A stretch of DNA of 35,838 bases from Oscillospiraceae bacterium (GTDB lineage Bacteria > Bacillota > Clostridia > Oscillospirales > Oscillospiraceae), in contig CADAAM010000005.1 of the NCBI GenBank assembly GCA_902785905.1, positions 1 through 35,838 on the forward strand, in the 5' to 3' direction. This document shows positions 1 through 8,500 of this stretch, piece after piece; the first letter of the stretch is position 1; every line of letters starts with the position of its first letter. Made by a program: the position numbers and the translations under genes. Below the pieces are notes generated by a model, which was not told the origin of the DNA, did no database searches, and saw nothing but the letters and a program-made list of their open reading frames with translations.

Positions 1-333
1 CCCGCCGTCTCCGCCTTCCGCACCGACGTGCTGGATACCGGCGACGCCTTCAAGCTCGAGGCGGAGCTGCCCGGCTTCAAGAAAGAGGACATCAAGATCG
101 ACATTGAAAACGACTGCCTGACCATCAGCGCCGTCCGCAATGCCGACAACAAGGAAGAGAAGGACAACTACGTCAAGCGCGAGCGCTTCTACGGCTCCTT
201 CACCCGCAGCTTCGACGTCTCCGGCATCAACGTGGACGCCATCGAGGCCGCCTATACCGACGGCGTGCTGACCGTGACGCTGCCGAAGAAGGCCGCCGAG
301 GTGCCCGCCAGCCGCAGACTCGAGATCAAGTAA
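1..333 (+). CDS. Hsp20/alpha-crystallin small heat-shock protein (5' end outside window)
   Basis: The frame is open from base 1, so the gene begins upstream of the window; the GTG at 28 is internal. The visible 110 residues are an alpha-crystallin domain: an opening like V-LDTGDAFKLEAELPGFKK, the ERFYGSFTRSF stretch, and the C-terminal DGVLTVTLPKK strand typical of bacterial Hsp20. The family forms ATP-independent oligomeric chaperones that hold unfolding proteins in the cytoplasm. The final residues lack a clear I-x-I/V motif. The gene stops at a TAA just before a shared terminator. The family call is secure, but the missing N-terminal arm prevents a finer assignment. Confidence 0.93.
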   Translation, partial: PAVSAFRTDVLDTGDAFKLEAELPGFKKEDIKIDIENDCLTISAVRNADNKEEKDNYVKRERFYGSFTRSFDVSGINVDAIEAAYTDGVLTVTLPKKAAEVPASRRLEIK

Positions 334-364
334 TCCATCTCCGCCCCCGGAAGGGAAAGCGAAA

Positions 365-404
365 TAAAAAAGCGAGAGCGCCGAAAAGCGCTCTCGTTTC
401 TTAT
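365..404. terminator. Bidirectional intrinsic terminator between hsp20 and the symporter gene
   Basis: A perfect 9-bp stem (CGAGAGCGC at 373-381, GCGCTCTCG at 388-396) closes a 6-base loop. T-rich sequence follows on the plus strand, and an A-rich run (365-371) gives a U tract on the minus strand. It can end both converging transcripts. Confidence 0.9.
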
Positions 405-413
405 TCAGTTTTA

Positions 414-1841
414 TTACTTCTTCGCGTTCGCGGCCATGTGCTCCTTCGTGAGCTTGATGGTCACGCCGGACAGGGCCAGCAGGGCGATGAGGTTCGGGAT
501 GGCCATGAAGCCGTTGAGGGCGTCGGCCAGGTTCCAGGCGTCGGCCAGACTCATGGTGGCGCCGATGATGATGAAGCAGATGAAGAGGATCTGGTACACG
601 CGCACGGACTTGTGGCCGAAGATGTACTCGCAGCAGCGGGTGCCGTAGAGGGACCAGCTCAGGATGGTGGACAGGGCGAAGAGGCTCAGGCAGACGGCGA
701 TGATGATCGCGCCGAACTTGCTGCCGAGCACGGAGCTCATGGCCGCCGCGACGTTGGAGCCGTTGCCGCCGCTGCCCCAGGTGATGTCGATGCCGCCGGC
801 GCAGTAGGCGGACAGCACGGTCAGACTCGTCAGGGTGCAGATGACGATGGTGTCCATGAAGACCTCAAAGATGCCGTAGAGACCCTGCTTGACGGGATCG
901 GTCTCGGAGGTGGCGGCGTGAGCGATGGGCGCGGAGCCAAGGCCGGCCTCGTTGGAGAAGCAGCCGCGGCCGACACCCTTCTTCATGCTGGTCATAATGG
1001 TGATGCCGATGGCACCGCCGACGGCGGCGGTGGGATTGAAGGCGCCCTCAAAGATCAGCGCAAAGACCTTGCCGATATGGGTGATGTTTGCGAAAATGAC
1101 AACCAGAGCCGCGATGATGTAGACGACAGCCATGAAGGGGACCAGCTTCTCGGTGACCTGACCGATGCGCTTGATGCCGCCGAGCACGACCAGACCGACA
1201 AAGACGGCGACGATGCAGCCGATGACAAAGGTGCTCACGCGGACTTCACTGCCGAGGAACATGAAGGTGGAGGCGGCGTTGGGCGTGAAGCTGTCGATGG
1301 CGTTGTTGACGGCGTCGGCGATGGACTGCACCTGGGTGGCGTTGCCGATGCCGAAGGCGGCGAGGGCGGCCAGCGCGGCGAACACGCCGCCGAGCCAGGC
1401 CCAGTTCCGGCCGAGGCCGTTCTTGATGTAGTACATCGGGCCGCCGACCCAGTCGCCCTTGGCGTTGCGCTCACGGTACTTGACGGCGAGCAGGACCTCG
1501 GAGTACTTGGTCATCATGCCGACGAGGGCCGCAACCCACATCCAGAAGACCGCGCCGGGGCCGCCGATGAAGATGGCGCCGGTGACGCCCGCAATGTTGC
1601 CGGTGCCGACCGTGGCGGCCAGCGCCGTGGTCAGCGCCTGGAAGGGCGTGACCTCGCCCGCACCGGCCTGGTGCTTGTCAAAGAGCTTGCCTGCGGTGTT
1701 CTTCCACCAGTAGGGGATGCGGCTGAACTGCAGAAAGCCCATCCGGAAGCTCAGGTAGAAGCCCGTGCCGACCAGCAGGAGCAGCATTACGGGACCCCAG
1801 GCGATGTCGTCGATGGTGGAGATGAATTGGCTGAGTGTCAT
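414..1841 (-). CDS. AGCS-family sodium:alanine/glycine symporter, glycine riboswitch controlled
   Basis: This 475-residue polytopic membrane protein of the alanine/glycine:cation symporter family imports small amino acids with Na+. The family signature is clear: SNEAGLGSAPIAHA followed by DP-KQGLYGIFEVFMDT, plus an N-terminal GTGNIAGV segment. The length is typical for AlsT/AgcS-type carriers. The ATG at 1841 is chosen because an AAGGAGG ribosome binding site lies 7 bases upstream. A glycine riboswitch about 350 bases upstream on the same strand argues that glycine is a substrate or signal. A MITE-like insertion lies between the two. The transport direction and the exact substrate (alanine or glycine) are inferred from family and leader, not shown by the sequence. 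Confidence 0.93.
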   Translation of the reverse strand: MTLSQFISTIDDIAWGPVMLLLLVGTGFYLSFRMGFLQFSRIPYWWKNTAGKLFDKHQAGAGEVTPFQALTTALAATVGTGNIAGVTGAIFIGGPGAVFWMWVAALVGMMTKYSEVLLAVKYRERNAKGDWVGGPMYYIKNGLGRNWAWLGGVFAALAALAAFGIGNATQVQSIADAVNNAIDSFTPNAASTFMFLGSEVRVSTFVIGCIVAVFVGLVVLGGIKRIGQVTEKLVPFMAVVYIIAALVVIFANITHIGKVFALIFEGAFNPTAAVGGAIGITIMTSMKKGVGRGCFSNEAGLGSAPIAHAATSETDPVKQGLYGIFEVFMDTIVICTLTSLTVLSAYCAGGIDITWGSGGNGSNVAAAMSSVLGSKFGAIIIAVCLSLFALSTILSWSLYGTRCCEYIFGHKSVRVYQILFICFIIIGATMSLADAWNLADALNGFMAIPNLIALLALSGVTIKLTKEHMAANAKK

Positions 1842-1859
1842 GTGTATTCCTCCTTATAT

Positions 1860-2084
1860 GGCAACACCGCACAATCCGCCTTCGGCGCCTTGCGGAAAAA
1901 CTGTGCCACGACTTTGTCACTTTTTCTTGAAATACAAAATGCGGCTCACTGCGTTCGCGTGCATAAGTTCGCGTCGGCCAAATCAAAGATATGGACGCTC
2001 ACTTAAGTATTCCTGCAAAAAACTGCCATCGTCGGAACCCGATTTTTCTCGAAATTCGCTCTCGCCGAACTGTGCGGTATTGCC
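1860..2084. mobile_element. MITE-like element with 14-bp terminal inverted repeats
   Basis: GGCAACACCGCACA (1860-1873) and TGTGCGGTATTGCC (2071-2084) are inverted repeats matching at 13 of 14 positions, with weaker pairing further inside. The 225-bp interior has no convincing gene. It holds an imperfect direct repeat: an AAAAACTG block followed by a TTTTTCT-TGAAAT-like block, near 1899-1938 and again near 2018-2055. The flanks are AT-rich (TTATAT, TTATTA) without a certain target duplication. The left end lies 4 bp from the symporter's ribosome binding site. No second copy was found in the window, so the mobile nature is inferred from the repeats and size. Confidence 0.65.
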
Positions 2085-2118
2085 TTATTAAACCCTGTCA
2101 TTTCTCTCCCCGGAGAGA

Positions 2119-2146
2119 AAATGAAAAGAGCGCTGATTTCTCAGCG
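2119..2146 (-). terminator. Expression-platform terminator of the glycine riboswitch
   Basis: Read on the minus strand, CGCTGA-GAAA-TCAGCG (2146 to 2131) is a 6-bp stem with a GAAA tetraloop, followed by CTCTTTTCATTTT. It lies 45 bases downstream of the aptamer, between it and the symporter gene, as expected for a transcriptional expression platform. A further inverted repeat (2101-2120, TTTCTCT/AGAGAAA) follows. Confidence 0.7.
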
Positions 2147-2190
2147 GCTCCGGAAATGAGAACCCATTGCCCCGTGAAAGGGGATGGGCA

Positions 2191-2336
2191 CTCTGTCCTT
2201 TTGCCTGAGAGATTCGGCCTTGCGGCCTTGCACCTTCGGCACTCCGCCAAGGGACACGGGCGGAGCTTCTCCAGAGTTTCCTCGGTCGACAGTTTCCCGA
2301 AAGATCCTGACGGCGTCAGAGGTATTGAAATGACAG
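2191..2336 (-). ncRNA. Glycine riboswitch (single aptamer)
   Basis: The minus strand carries the near-invariant glycine aptamer 3' end CTCTCAGGCAAAAGGACAG (ending near 2192). Upstream are GCCGAAGG-GCAA (about 2241-2228) and the 5' half CTCTGGAGA (about 2276-2268), which pairs with TCTCTCAG. Only one aptamer is visible. 5' of it is a small hairpin CTGAC-GCC-GTCAG, and TCTGTC near the predicted transcript start can pair with GACAGA at the 3' end. This resembles the truncated partner ('ghost' aptamer) of singlet glycine riboswitches; that detail is inference. It controls the AGCS symporter downstream, probably by transcription termination. Confidence 0.9.
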
Positions 2337-2340
2337 ACAT

Positions 2341-2369
2341 ACTATAGCATCCGGGGAAAAACTGCGCAA
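2341..2369 (-). promoter_or_regulatory. Promoter for riboswitch and symporter
   Basis: On the minus strand TTGCGC (2369-2364) and TATAGT (2346-2341) are separated by exactly 17 bases. The predicted start, around 2335, coincides with the 5' end of the riboswitch structure. Confidence 0.7.
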
Positions 2370-2495
2370 GTGCTTTTCTTTAAATCGGCAAAGTGATAAA
2401 GATGAACGGTATGTGAACAGGCCCGCATGTTGAAATGCAACAAAACGCAGGGGCTTTCTCTATGAAAAACGCGCGGTCTTTCTCAAAGACGGGGC

Positions 2496-2524
2496 TTGTC
2501 AGCGCGGGGACATTGTGATAAAAT
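2496..2524 (+). promoter_or_regulatory. Promoter for yebC
   Basis: TTGTCA (2496-2501) and TAAAAT (2519-2524) with a 17-base spacer lie 45 bases upstream of the yebC start codon. Confidence 0.65.
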
Positions 2525-2568
2525 ACCCCCTGTTGAGTTTATACTTTCAGGAGAAGGAGAGAATATAT

Positions 2569-3277
2569 ATGTCCGGACATTCCAAGTGGCATAATATACA
2601 GAAGACCAAGGGCGCGGCCGACGCCAAGCGCGCGCAGGCCTTTACCAAGAGGCGGCGGCGGAGATCCGCGCAGCAACTCCAAGCTCGCCACCGTTATCGC
2701 CAAGGCCAAAGCCGCCAACATGCCCAACGACAATATCAAGCGCACCATCGACAAGGCGCTGGGTGCGGGCAACACCGAAAACTACGAGAAGATCGTCTAT
2801 GAGGGCTACGGCCCCCAGGGCGTCGCGGTCATCGTCGAGACCATGACCGATAACCGCAACCGCACCGCCGGCGAGATGCGCCACTACTTCGACAAGTACG
2901 GCGGGAACATGGGCGCTGCCAACTGCGTGTCCTGGTCCTTCGACCGCAAGGGCGTTATCGTCATCGACAATGAGGACGAGGAGCTGGACGAGGATACCGT
3001 GACCATGGACGCACTGGACGCGGGCGCCGCCGACTTTGAAAACGAGGGCGAGACCATGACCGTCTACACCACCGAGGACGATGTCGCCGCCGTGGCCGAC
3101 GCGCTGACCGCGAAGGGCTACACGCTGCTGAGTGCCCAGGTGGAGATGCTGCCCCAGAACGGCTACGTCAAGATCACCAACGAGGACGACGCCAAGAAGT
3201 TCCAGAAGATGCTCGACATGTTCGAGGATAACGACGACGTGCAGAACGTCTGGCACAACTGGGAAGACGCGGAATAA
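2569..3277 (+). pseudogene. yebC: YebC/TACO1 family protein gene broken by an internal deletion and frameshift
   Basis: The ATG at 2569 has a strong AGGAGAAGGAG site and starts the family N terminus MSGHSKWHNIQKTKGAADAKR through AFTK (about 2649). The rest of the family sequence (GGGGDPRSNSKL, then AKAKAANMPNDNIKR to the C terminus) continues in a different frame from 2651. Relatives have about 11 residues between FTK and the Gly run; here only one base remains, so about 32 bases are missing. Without frameshifting, the first frame runs on as junk to 2802. An internal start such as ATG 2720 could make only the C-terminal domains. YebC proteins were long annotated as DNA-binding regulators and have more recently been linked to translation of difficult (proline-rich) sequences. 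The alternative is an assembly or consensus error in a GC-rich tract. Confidence 0.85.
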
Positions 3278-3300
3278 ACGTCTGCCCGGCATAAGTAAAG

Positions 3301-3339
3301 AATACTGTCCCGACGAGAACGTGGGACAGTATTTTTTTT
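3301..3339 (+). terminator. Intrinsic terminator after yebC
   Basis: An 11-bp stem AATACTGTCCC (3301-3311) / GGGACAGTATT (3323-3333) runs into a T tract ending at 3339. Confidence 0.93.
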
Positions 3340-3378
3340 CGTTGATTTAACATGTTTTCTTGATAAATCGCGCAGCTT

Positions 3379-3412
3379 TTCCTTTACAAAGGAAGGTATC
3401 ATGCGGTATACT
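3379..3412 (+). promoter_or_regulatory. Promoter with palindromic operator candidate for the HTH/AT-hook gene
   Basis: TTTACA (3383-3388) and TATACT (3407-3412) are separated by 18 bases. The perfect palindrome TTCCTTT-AC-AAAGGAA (3379-3394) covers the -35 box. That is a plausible operator position for self-regulation by the downstream HTH protein, but this is an inference. Confidence 0.6.
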
Positions 3413-3471
3413 ATATGGCAGAAACAGACTATGGCAGGGACCATTAACGATTGATGAAAGGACAGACAAAC

Positions 3472-4056
3472 ATGACGCTGAAAGAATTGCGCAAAAAACG
3501 CAGCCTCACCCAGATCGCCCTTGCCAAGGAGCTGGGCGTGAGCGGCAAGACCGTCTCCCTGATTGAGGTTGGCAAGCTGAAGCTCAGCAAGAAGCTCTCC
3601 GACCGCATCCGGGAGGTCTATGGCGAGCTGGTTGAGCCCGCTGCCGCCGCTGCGGCCGAGGCCGTGCTGGAGACCGAAAAGAAGGTTCAGAAGAGAGGCC
3701 GCAAGGCGAAGGCCGGGGTGCAGACCGACAAGCCCGCCGTGGAGGCCGCCGCCGAGGCCGCGGTCGAGACAGCTGTCGAGATCGAGGAGAAGGTCGTCAA
3801 GAAGGCGAGAAGAGGCAGACCGCCCAAGGCCGCCGCGGAGAAGCCCGCAAGGCCCGCCGCCGAGAAGAAGCCGAGAAAGGCCGCCGGGAAGAAGAGCGCC
3901 CCCGCGCTGGTGATCCAGTCCCCCTTCGGCGGAGAGATCACGCCCGACGAGATCTATGCGAAGATCGGCGAGGCCGACATGGTCTATGTCCGCGTCGATC
4001 AGAACAAGGCCTATTGGGTCAAGGGTGAGGAGACCGGCGCAGTCGATCTCTGGTAA
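3472..4056 (+). CDS. HTH / AT-hook protein with C-terminal DUF6465-like domain
   Basis: This 194-residue protein has three parts. Residues 1-52 are a Cro/XRE-like helix-turn-helix (LTQIALAKELGVSGKTVSLIE). Residues 55-145 are an Ala/Lys/Pro-rich, low-complexity, highly basic linker with two AT-hook-like motifs (KRGRKAK near 74-80, RRGRPPK near 113-119). Residues 146-194 form a compact domain, ALVIQSPFGGEITPDEIYAK ending YWVKGEETGAVDLW, which I recognise as DUF6465-like from Clostridia. The ATG at 3472 has AAAGGA 9 bases upstream; the TTG at 3451 has no better site. The basic linker resembles histone H1-like tails, so a nucleoid-associated or chromatin-like role is plausible but unproven. The gene is single, with its own promoter and terminator. 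Confidence 0.82.
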   Translation: MTLKELRKKRSLTQIALAKELGVSGKTVSLIEVGKLKLSKKLSDRIREVYGELVEPAAAAAAEAVLETEKKVQKRGRKAKAGVQTDKPAVEAAAEAAVETAVEIEEKVVKKARRGRPPKAAAEKPARPAAEKKPRKAAGKKSAPALVIQSPFGGEITPDEIYAKIGEADMVYVRVDQNKAYWVKGEETGAVDLW

Positions 4057-4073
4057 AGCACCAAAAATATGAC

Positions 4074-4130
4074 TCCGGCTTTCAGCCGCTTTCTCCGCGA
4101 GGAGAAACGGAGGGGAGCCGGACTTTTTTT
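4074..4130 (+). terminator. Branched intrinsic terminator
   Basis: The outer stem TCCGGCT (4074-4080) / AGCCGGA (4116-4122) encloses an inner hairpin TTTCTCC-GCGA-GGAGAAA (about 4090-4107) and runs into seven Ts (4124-4130). Confidence 0.88.
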
Positions 4131-4148
4131 GCCGCTGCGAACTTTTCA

Positions 4149-4247
4149 TACTGTTTTTCGTTAAAACGGTTCGTTTTAACGAAAAGGCATCGCGCAAAGC
4201 GCGCTGCCAGTTTTGTGCCCTTGGGCACAAAACACGTCTCATAGGTA
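4149..4247 (+). repeat. Three-hairpin intergenic repeat, copy 1
   Basis: There are three consecutive hairpins: TTTTCGTTAAAACG/CGTTTTAACGAAAA (4155-4185), GGCATCGCGC-AAA-GCGCGCTGCC (4186-4208) and GTTTTGTGCCC-TT-GGGCACAAAAC (4210-4233). The end signature ACGTCTCATAGGT follows (4234-4246). An almost identical inverted copy lies at 16101-16199. A copy with the same layout but different stem sequences is at 9408-9483. Confidence 0.88.
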
Positions 4248-4253
4248 AAGCAC

Positions 4254-4282
4254 TTGATGATGGAGAGAGAAGTTGCTATAAT
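4254..4282 (+). promoter_or_regulatory. Promoter for the secreted-protein gene
   Basis: TTGATG (4254-4259) and a perfect TATAAT (4277-4282) are separated by 17 bases, immediately after the repeat and about 40 bases before the start codon at 4324. Confidence 0.8.
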
Positions 4283-4323
4283 GATTCATAGAATTTTTGT
4301 ATGTTGGACTGGAGGGAACACGC

Positions 4324-5022
4324 ATGAGGCGAATCGTTTCGCTGATGCTCATGCTGGGCCTGGCGCTCAGCTTCTGCGCCGGGGCACAGGCCGAAGGGCC
4401 GAGGAAGAACAGCGTGTCGGAGCTCTACAGCGCGGAGGGCATATATACCGATGACGTGGGCAATGTCGAAAACTACAGTTACCATGTGCCTCAGCTTTGC
4501 GCGGACACTCCGGCGGCCGCGGAGATCAACCGGGAGATTGTCGACCGCTTCGGAGAAAAGGTCGAGGCACTGCTGAAGAATATGGAAGGGGGCTTTTCCC
4601 TCTGGATGTGGGAGTGCGCCTGGCACGCCTACTGGCAGGGCAGCCGCCTGTTCCTCATGGTTTCCTCCGACTTTGTAGACGGCTCCACCGACTACGCCGC
4701 CTGGGGCTACGACTTTGAGACGGGCGGCCGCGTGGATAACGCCATGATCCTGGAGTCCCTCGGCATCTCCGGGGAGGAGTATCTCGAAAACCTGCGCGAG
4801 AAGGTCGGCCTCATGTTTGAGAGCATGAACAGCTCTCTGACCGACGAGCAGTGGGAGCGCTTCGGCTGCGACAAGATGCTGGAGGACACGCTCTCCTGGC
4901 TGGATCTGGAGCAGCCCATGTATATCGACGGCAGCGGCCAGATCGTGACCATCGTCAGGATCGCCTCCGTCGCGGGGGCCGGCTGGTATTATCATCTCGC
5001 AACCCCCTTCTCCTACGGCTGA
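4324..5022 (+). CDS. Secreted protein of unknown function, RsiV/DUF3298-like features
   Basis: This 232-residue protein has a classical signal peptide (MRRIVSLMLMLGLALSFCAG, predicted cleavage after AQA at 23). The ATG at 4324 has GGAGGG 7 bases upstream; a longer in-frame start at 4297 would bury the signal peptide. The mature part reads like extracytoplasmic DUF3298/DUF4163 (RsiV or PdaC-type) domains: an early YSYHVPQL strand, an AAAEINREIVDRF helix, then strands rich in aromatic residues and a late LSWLDLEQPMYI segment. I did not see the full signature, so this is a fold-level guess. The gene stands alone between its own promoter and a terminator. No catalytic motif is apparent. Confidence 0.75.
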   Translation: MRRIVSLMLMLGLALSFCAGAQAEGPRKNSVSELYSAEGIYTDDVGNVENYSYHVPQLCADTPAAAEINREIVDRFGEKVEALLKNMEGGFSLWMWECAWHAYWQGSRLFLMVSSDFVDGSTDYAAWGYDFETGGRVDNAMILESLGISGEEYLENLREKVGLMFESMNSSLTDEQWERFGCDKMLEDTLSWLDLEQPMYIDGSGQIVTIVRIASVAGAGWYYHLATPFSYG

Positions 5023-5112
5023 GCGGGAGCGAAAGGCGGGCGACAGGGAGTCTGCGGCCTGTCAGGCGGACAGGCCCTGCACTTCCTTTGCGGCCATTCT
5101 ATATAGTGCACC

Positions 5113-5149
5113 AAAACAGACAGCTCTTTGCGGAACTGTTTGTTTTCCG
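5113..5149 (+). terminator. Terminator after the secreted-protein gene
   Basis: AAAACAGACAG (5113-5123) pairs over 11 bp with CTGTTTGTTTT (5136-5146), with one G-U pair and a 12-base loop. The U-rich tract forms part of the stem. A second, GC-rich hairpin (GGCCTGTC 5056-5063 / GACAGGCC 5069-5076) lies just upstream. Confidence 0.6.
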
Positions 5150-5239
5150 TTCATGCTCACCAAGCTCGTCCAAAGCCCTGAACATACGGCGCCATCACAT
5201 CAGCCCATGTTAGTGAAGAGGAAAATTCCTTAAAATATC

Positions 5240-5268
5240 TTGATGTTTCCGGAACGGTTCTGTATAAT
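5240..5268 (+). promoter_or_regulatory. Promoter for the EAL-domain gene
   Basis: TTGATG (5240-5245) and a perfect TATAAT (5263-5268) are separated by 17 bases. The predicted start near 5275 leaves an unusually long leader of about 235 bases before the start codon at 5511. Confidence 0.8.
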
Positions 5269-5449
5269 ATATACAATTATCTTGAGCGTCGACAAAAAGT
5301 GCATCAATCGCCGGAAACTGTCGGAATGAATTCTGAGGGATGAAACAGTCAGCCCCTTCGCGCTGCGCTGCCTGATCGTCCAGGCACTCATAACACGTTT
5401 CTGCCTGCGCGTTTTCATTGTTTACCATGCTCAGCGAGATCATGAAGTG

Positions 5450-5488
5450 CCGGTTTGGCATCGGACAAGCTCCGGACGCCGAAACCGG
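5450..5488 (+). promoter_or_regulatory. Leader hairpin next to the EAL-gene ribosome binding site
   Basis: CCGGTTTGGC (5450-5459) pairs with GCCGAAACCGG (5478-5488) with one bulge. The inner part can fold further (CGGA/TCCG). ATTTT follows, and the GAGGGG ribosome binding site (5499-5504) is 10 bases further on. It could act as an attenuator or shield translation. It does not look like a c-di-GMP riboswitch to me. Confidence 0.45.
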
Positions 5489-5510
5489 ATTTTGCCATGA
5501 GGGGTGCAAT

Positions 5511-8500
5511 ATGGAAAAATACCGCTTTTCAGAACATGAACAGATACTCATGGAAAACATGCAGATCCCGTTTGCCGTCTTCCAGCTTGTGGACAAGAGC
5601 ATCGTAACGCTTGTTGTCTCCAAAGGCTTCTGCGAACTGCTCGGTTCAAATGATCGTGCCAAAGTCTATGAGGCCATGGATCACGATACATACAGAAACG
5701 TCCATCCCGAGGATGTGGCAAGGCTCGGCAACGCCGTCTTCCGCTTTATGAGAGACGGAGGGAGATTTGAGTCTGTATACCGCCTGAAGAAGCAGAATGA
5801 AGAGGGGTATCTTGTCATCCACGCTTTCGGCCGGCACATCTATTCGGACACCGGCGTCCGGCTGGCCCAGATCTGGTATGCCGATGAGGGCACTTACAGT
5901 GTGGACGAAAACGGGGAGGGGTCGAGACTGAGCCGGTCTCTCAGCAATGCCATTCACGAGGAGGGCCTGCTGAAAGCCAGTTACTATGATTATCTGACCG
6001 GCCTGCCGAGCATGACGTATTTCTTTGAGCTGGCCGAGGCCAGCAAACAGGCGATCCGGGAGAAGGGCGACAATCCCGCACTGCTGTATATGGACCTGTG
6101 CGGGATGAAATTCTATAATACCCGCCATGGCTTTGCAGAGGGGGACAAGCTGCTTCGGGCCTTCGCGCGTATCCTGATCAAGATCTTTGGGGCCGAGCGC
6201 TGCTGCAGAATCGGCGCCGACCATTTTGCGGTACAGACAGAAGAGACGGGGCTGAAAGAGAAGCTCAGGCTCCTTTTCCGGGAGTGCCGGGAGATGAACG
6301 ACGGCAATACGCTTCCGCTCCACATCGGGGTCTATCCGCGGCAGTCCGAGAATATCCATACCAGCGTTGCCTGCGACAGAGCGAAGCTGGCCTGTTCAGC
6401 CCTCAGCGGGCGTTATGAGACGGCTGTAAACTACTACAGTCGGGATCTGAACGAGGGCGCCGAAAAGAAGCAATACATCATCGAAAACATAGACCGCGCA
6501 ATTCGTGAAAAATGGATTCAGGTTTACTATCAGGCCATCATCCGGGTCGCCAACGACAAGGTATGCGATGAGGAGGCTCTGGCGCGCTGGATCGACCCCG
6601 TCAGAGGCTTTCTGTCTCCGGGCGATTTTATTCCTGCGCTTGAAGAGGCCAGACTGATCTACAAGCTGGATTTATACGTGGTGGATCAGGTTCTGGAAAA
6701 AATCAAAAAACAGTCCGAGTTCGGCATCTATGTCAATCCCCAGTCCGTGAACCTCTCACGCTACGACTTTGACAGCTGCGATATTGTCGAGGAGATACGC
6801 GAGCGCGTGGACGCGGCGGGCGTTGACAGATCCCTGCTGACCATCGAGATCACCGAGAGTGTCATAGGCAGCGATTTTGACTTCATGAAGGAGCAGGTGA
6901 AGCGCTTTCAGCAGCTCGGCTTCAAGGTGTGGATGGACGACTTTGGAAGCGGGTATTCCTCGCTGGACGTTCTGCAGAGCATCCACTTTGACCTGATCAA
7001 GCTGGACATGCGCTTCATGCAGCAGTTTGACAGCGGGGATGAATGCCGGATCATCCTGACGGAGCTTGTTAAAATGGCCATCGGTCTGGGCGTCGAGACC
7101 GTGTGCGAGGGCGTGGAAAAGCCCGAGCAGGTGGAGTTTCTGCAGGAGATCGGCTGCACAAAGGCGCAGGGCTACATTTACTGCAAGCCTGTGCCGTTCA
7201 GCTGGATACTTGAGCGCTTTGAGAGCGGCATCGACATCCGCGTGGAAAACCCGGCGGAGTCGGATTACTACGCCACGCTGGGCAGAGTTAACCTCTATGA
7301 TATCTCCGTGATTGCAGGCGAGGGTGACGACTCCCTCAGCCGATTCTTTGATACGCTGCCGATGGCAATTCTGGAGGTCAGCGGCGACAAAATGCAGTAT
7401 GCGCGCTGCAACAAGTCCTACCGCGACTTTATGGAACGCTTTTTCGGGATTGCCATGACCGGCAAGGTGCTGGACATAAACGCTGTAGCCGCCTCGGATG
7501 CCTTCCTGGGGGCGGTATTGCGCTGCAGCAGAGACGGAAACAGGGCGATCATAGACGAGCAGCTCGACGAGCAGACCACGGTGCATACGTTCATACGGCG
7601 CGTGGCCGTCAATCCCGTCACAGGTACGGCCGCCATTGCCGTCGCCGTTCTCGCGGTCATGAACGAGCAGAGAGAGGACGAAGCCAGCTTTGCCGGCATC
7701 ACGCGGGCTCTGTCCTCGGACTATATCAACCTCTATTATGTCGATATCGAGACAGAGACCTTTATTGAGTATACGCCGGATGCCGGGCATGAGCATCTGG
7801 CGATGGAACGCCGCGGCTCCGACTTCTTCCGCGCCAGCGCAGAGGATGCGCAGCTGTTCATCTATAAGGAGGACAGAGACTTTTTCCTCAATTCCTTTAC
7901 AAAGGAAAACGTGCTGCGCTGTATGGATGAGCATGGCACGTTTACGCTGACATACCGCCTGCTGATCGACGGCCGGCCGACCTATGTGAACATGAAGGCG
8001 GTGCGTATGCATGCGGACGACGCGCATATTATTGTGGGCGTCAGCAATGTCGATGTGCAGAAGCGCCAGCAGGAGGCGATGGCCAGACTCCAGGAGGAGC
8101 ACATCACCTATTCGAGAGTCAGCGCGCTGACAAAGGGCTTCATCTGCATTTATACGGTCGATCCGGAGACAGGTCATTACGACGAATATCTCTCCAACGG
8201 GGCGTATGCAGGGCTGGACATCGAGAAGGAAGGCAGTGATTTCTGGGCGCAGGCCCGCAAGGACAGTGCCCGGCATGTGTACCCCGAAGATGTGGAAAAA
8301 TTCCGGACACACATGGTGCGGGAAGTCGTCATGTCAGAGATCGGGAAAAACGGGATGTTCTCCCTGCAGTATCGGATGCTCCTGAACGGAGTGCCGAAAT
8401 ATGTGACAGCACAGGCGACGATGGTTGAAGAGAAGGACGGGCCGCAGTTGATTATCGGCATTAACAATGTGGACGACCTGGTACGGCGTGAGCTGGAGTA

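Noticed and set aside
438-2006. Long plus-strand open frame opposite the symporter gene
   Set aside because: It is the mirror of a well-conserved membrane protein gene and has low-complexity His/Asp/Gly-rich composition typical of antisense frames in GC-rich DNA.
5268-5510. c-di-GMP riboswitch in the EAL-gene leader
   Set aside because: The conserved GEMM core was not found; only a hairpin near the ribosome binding site is supported.
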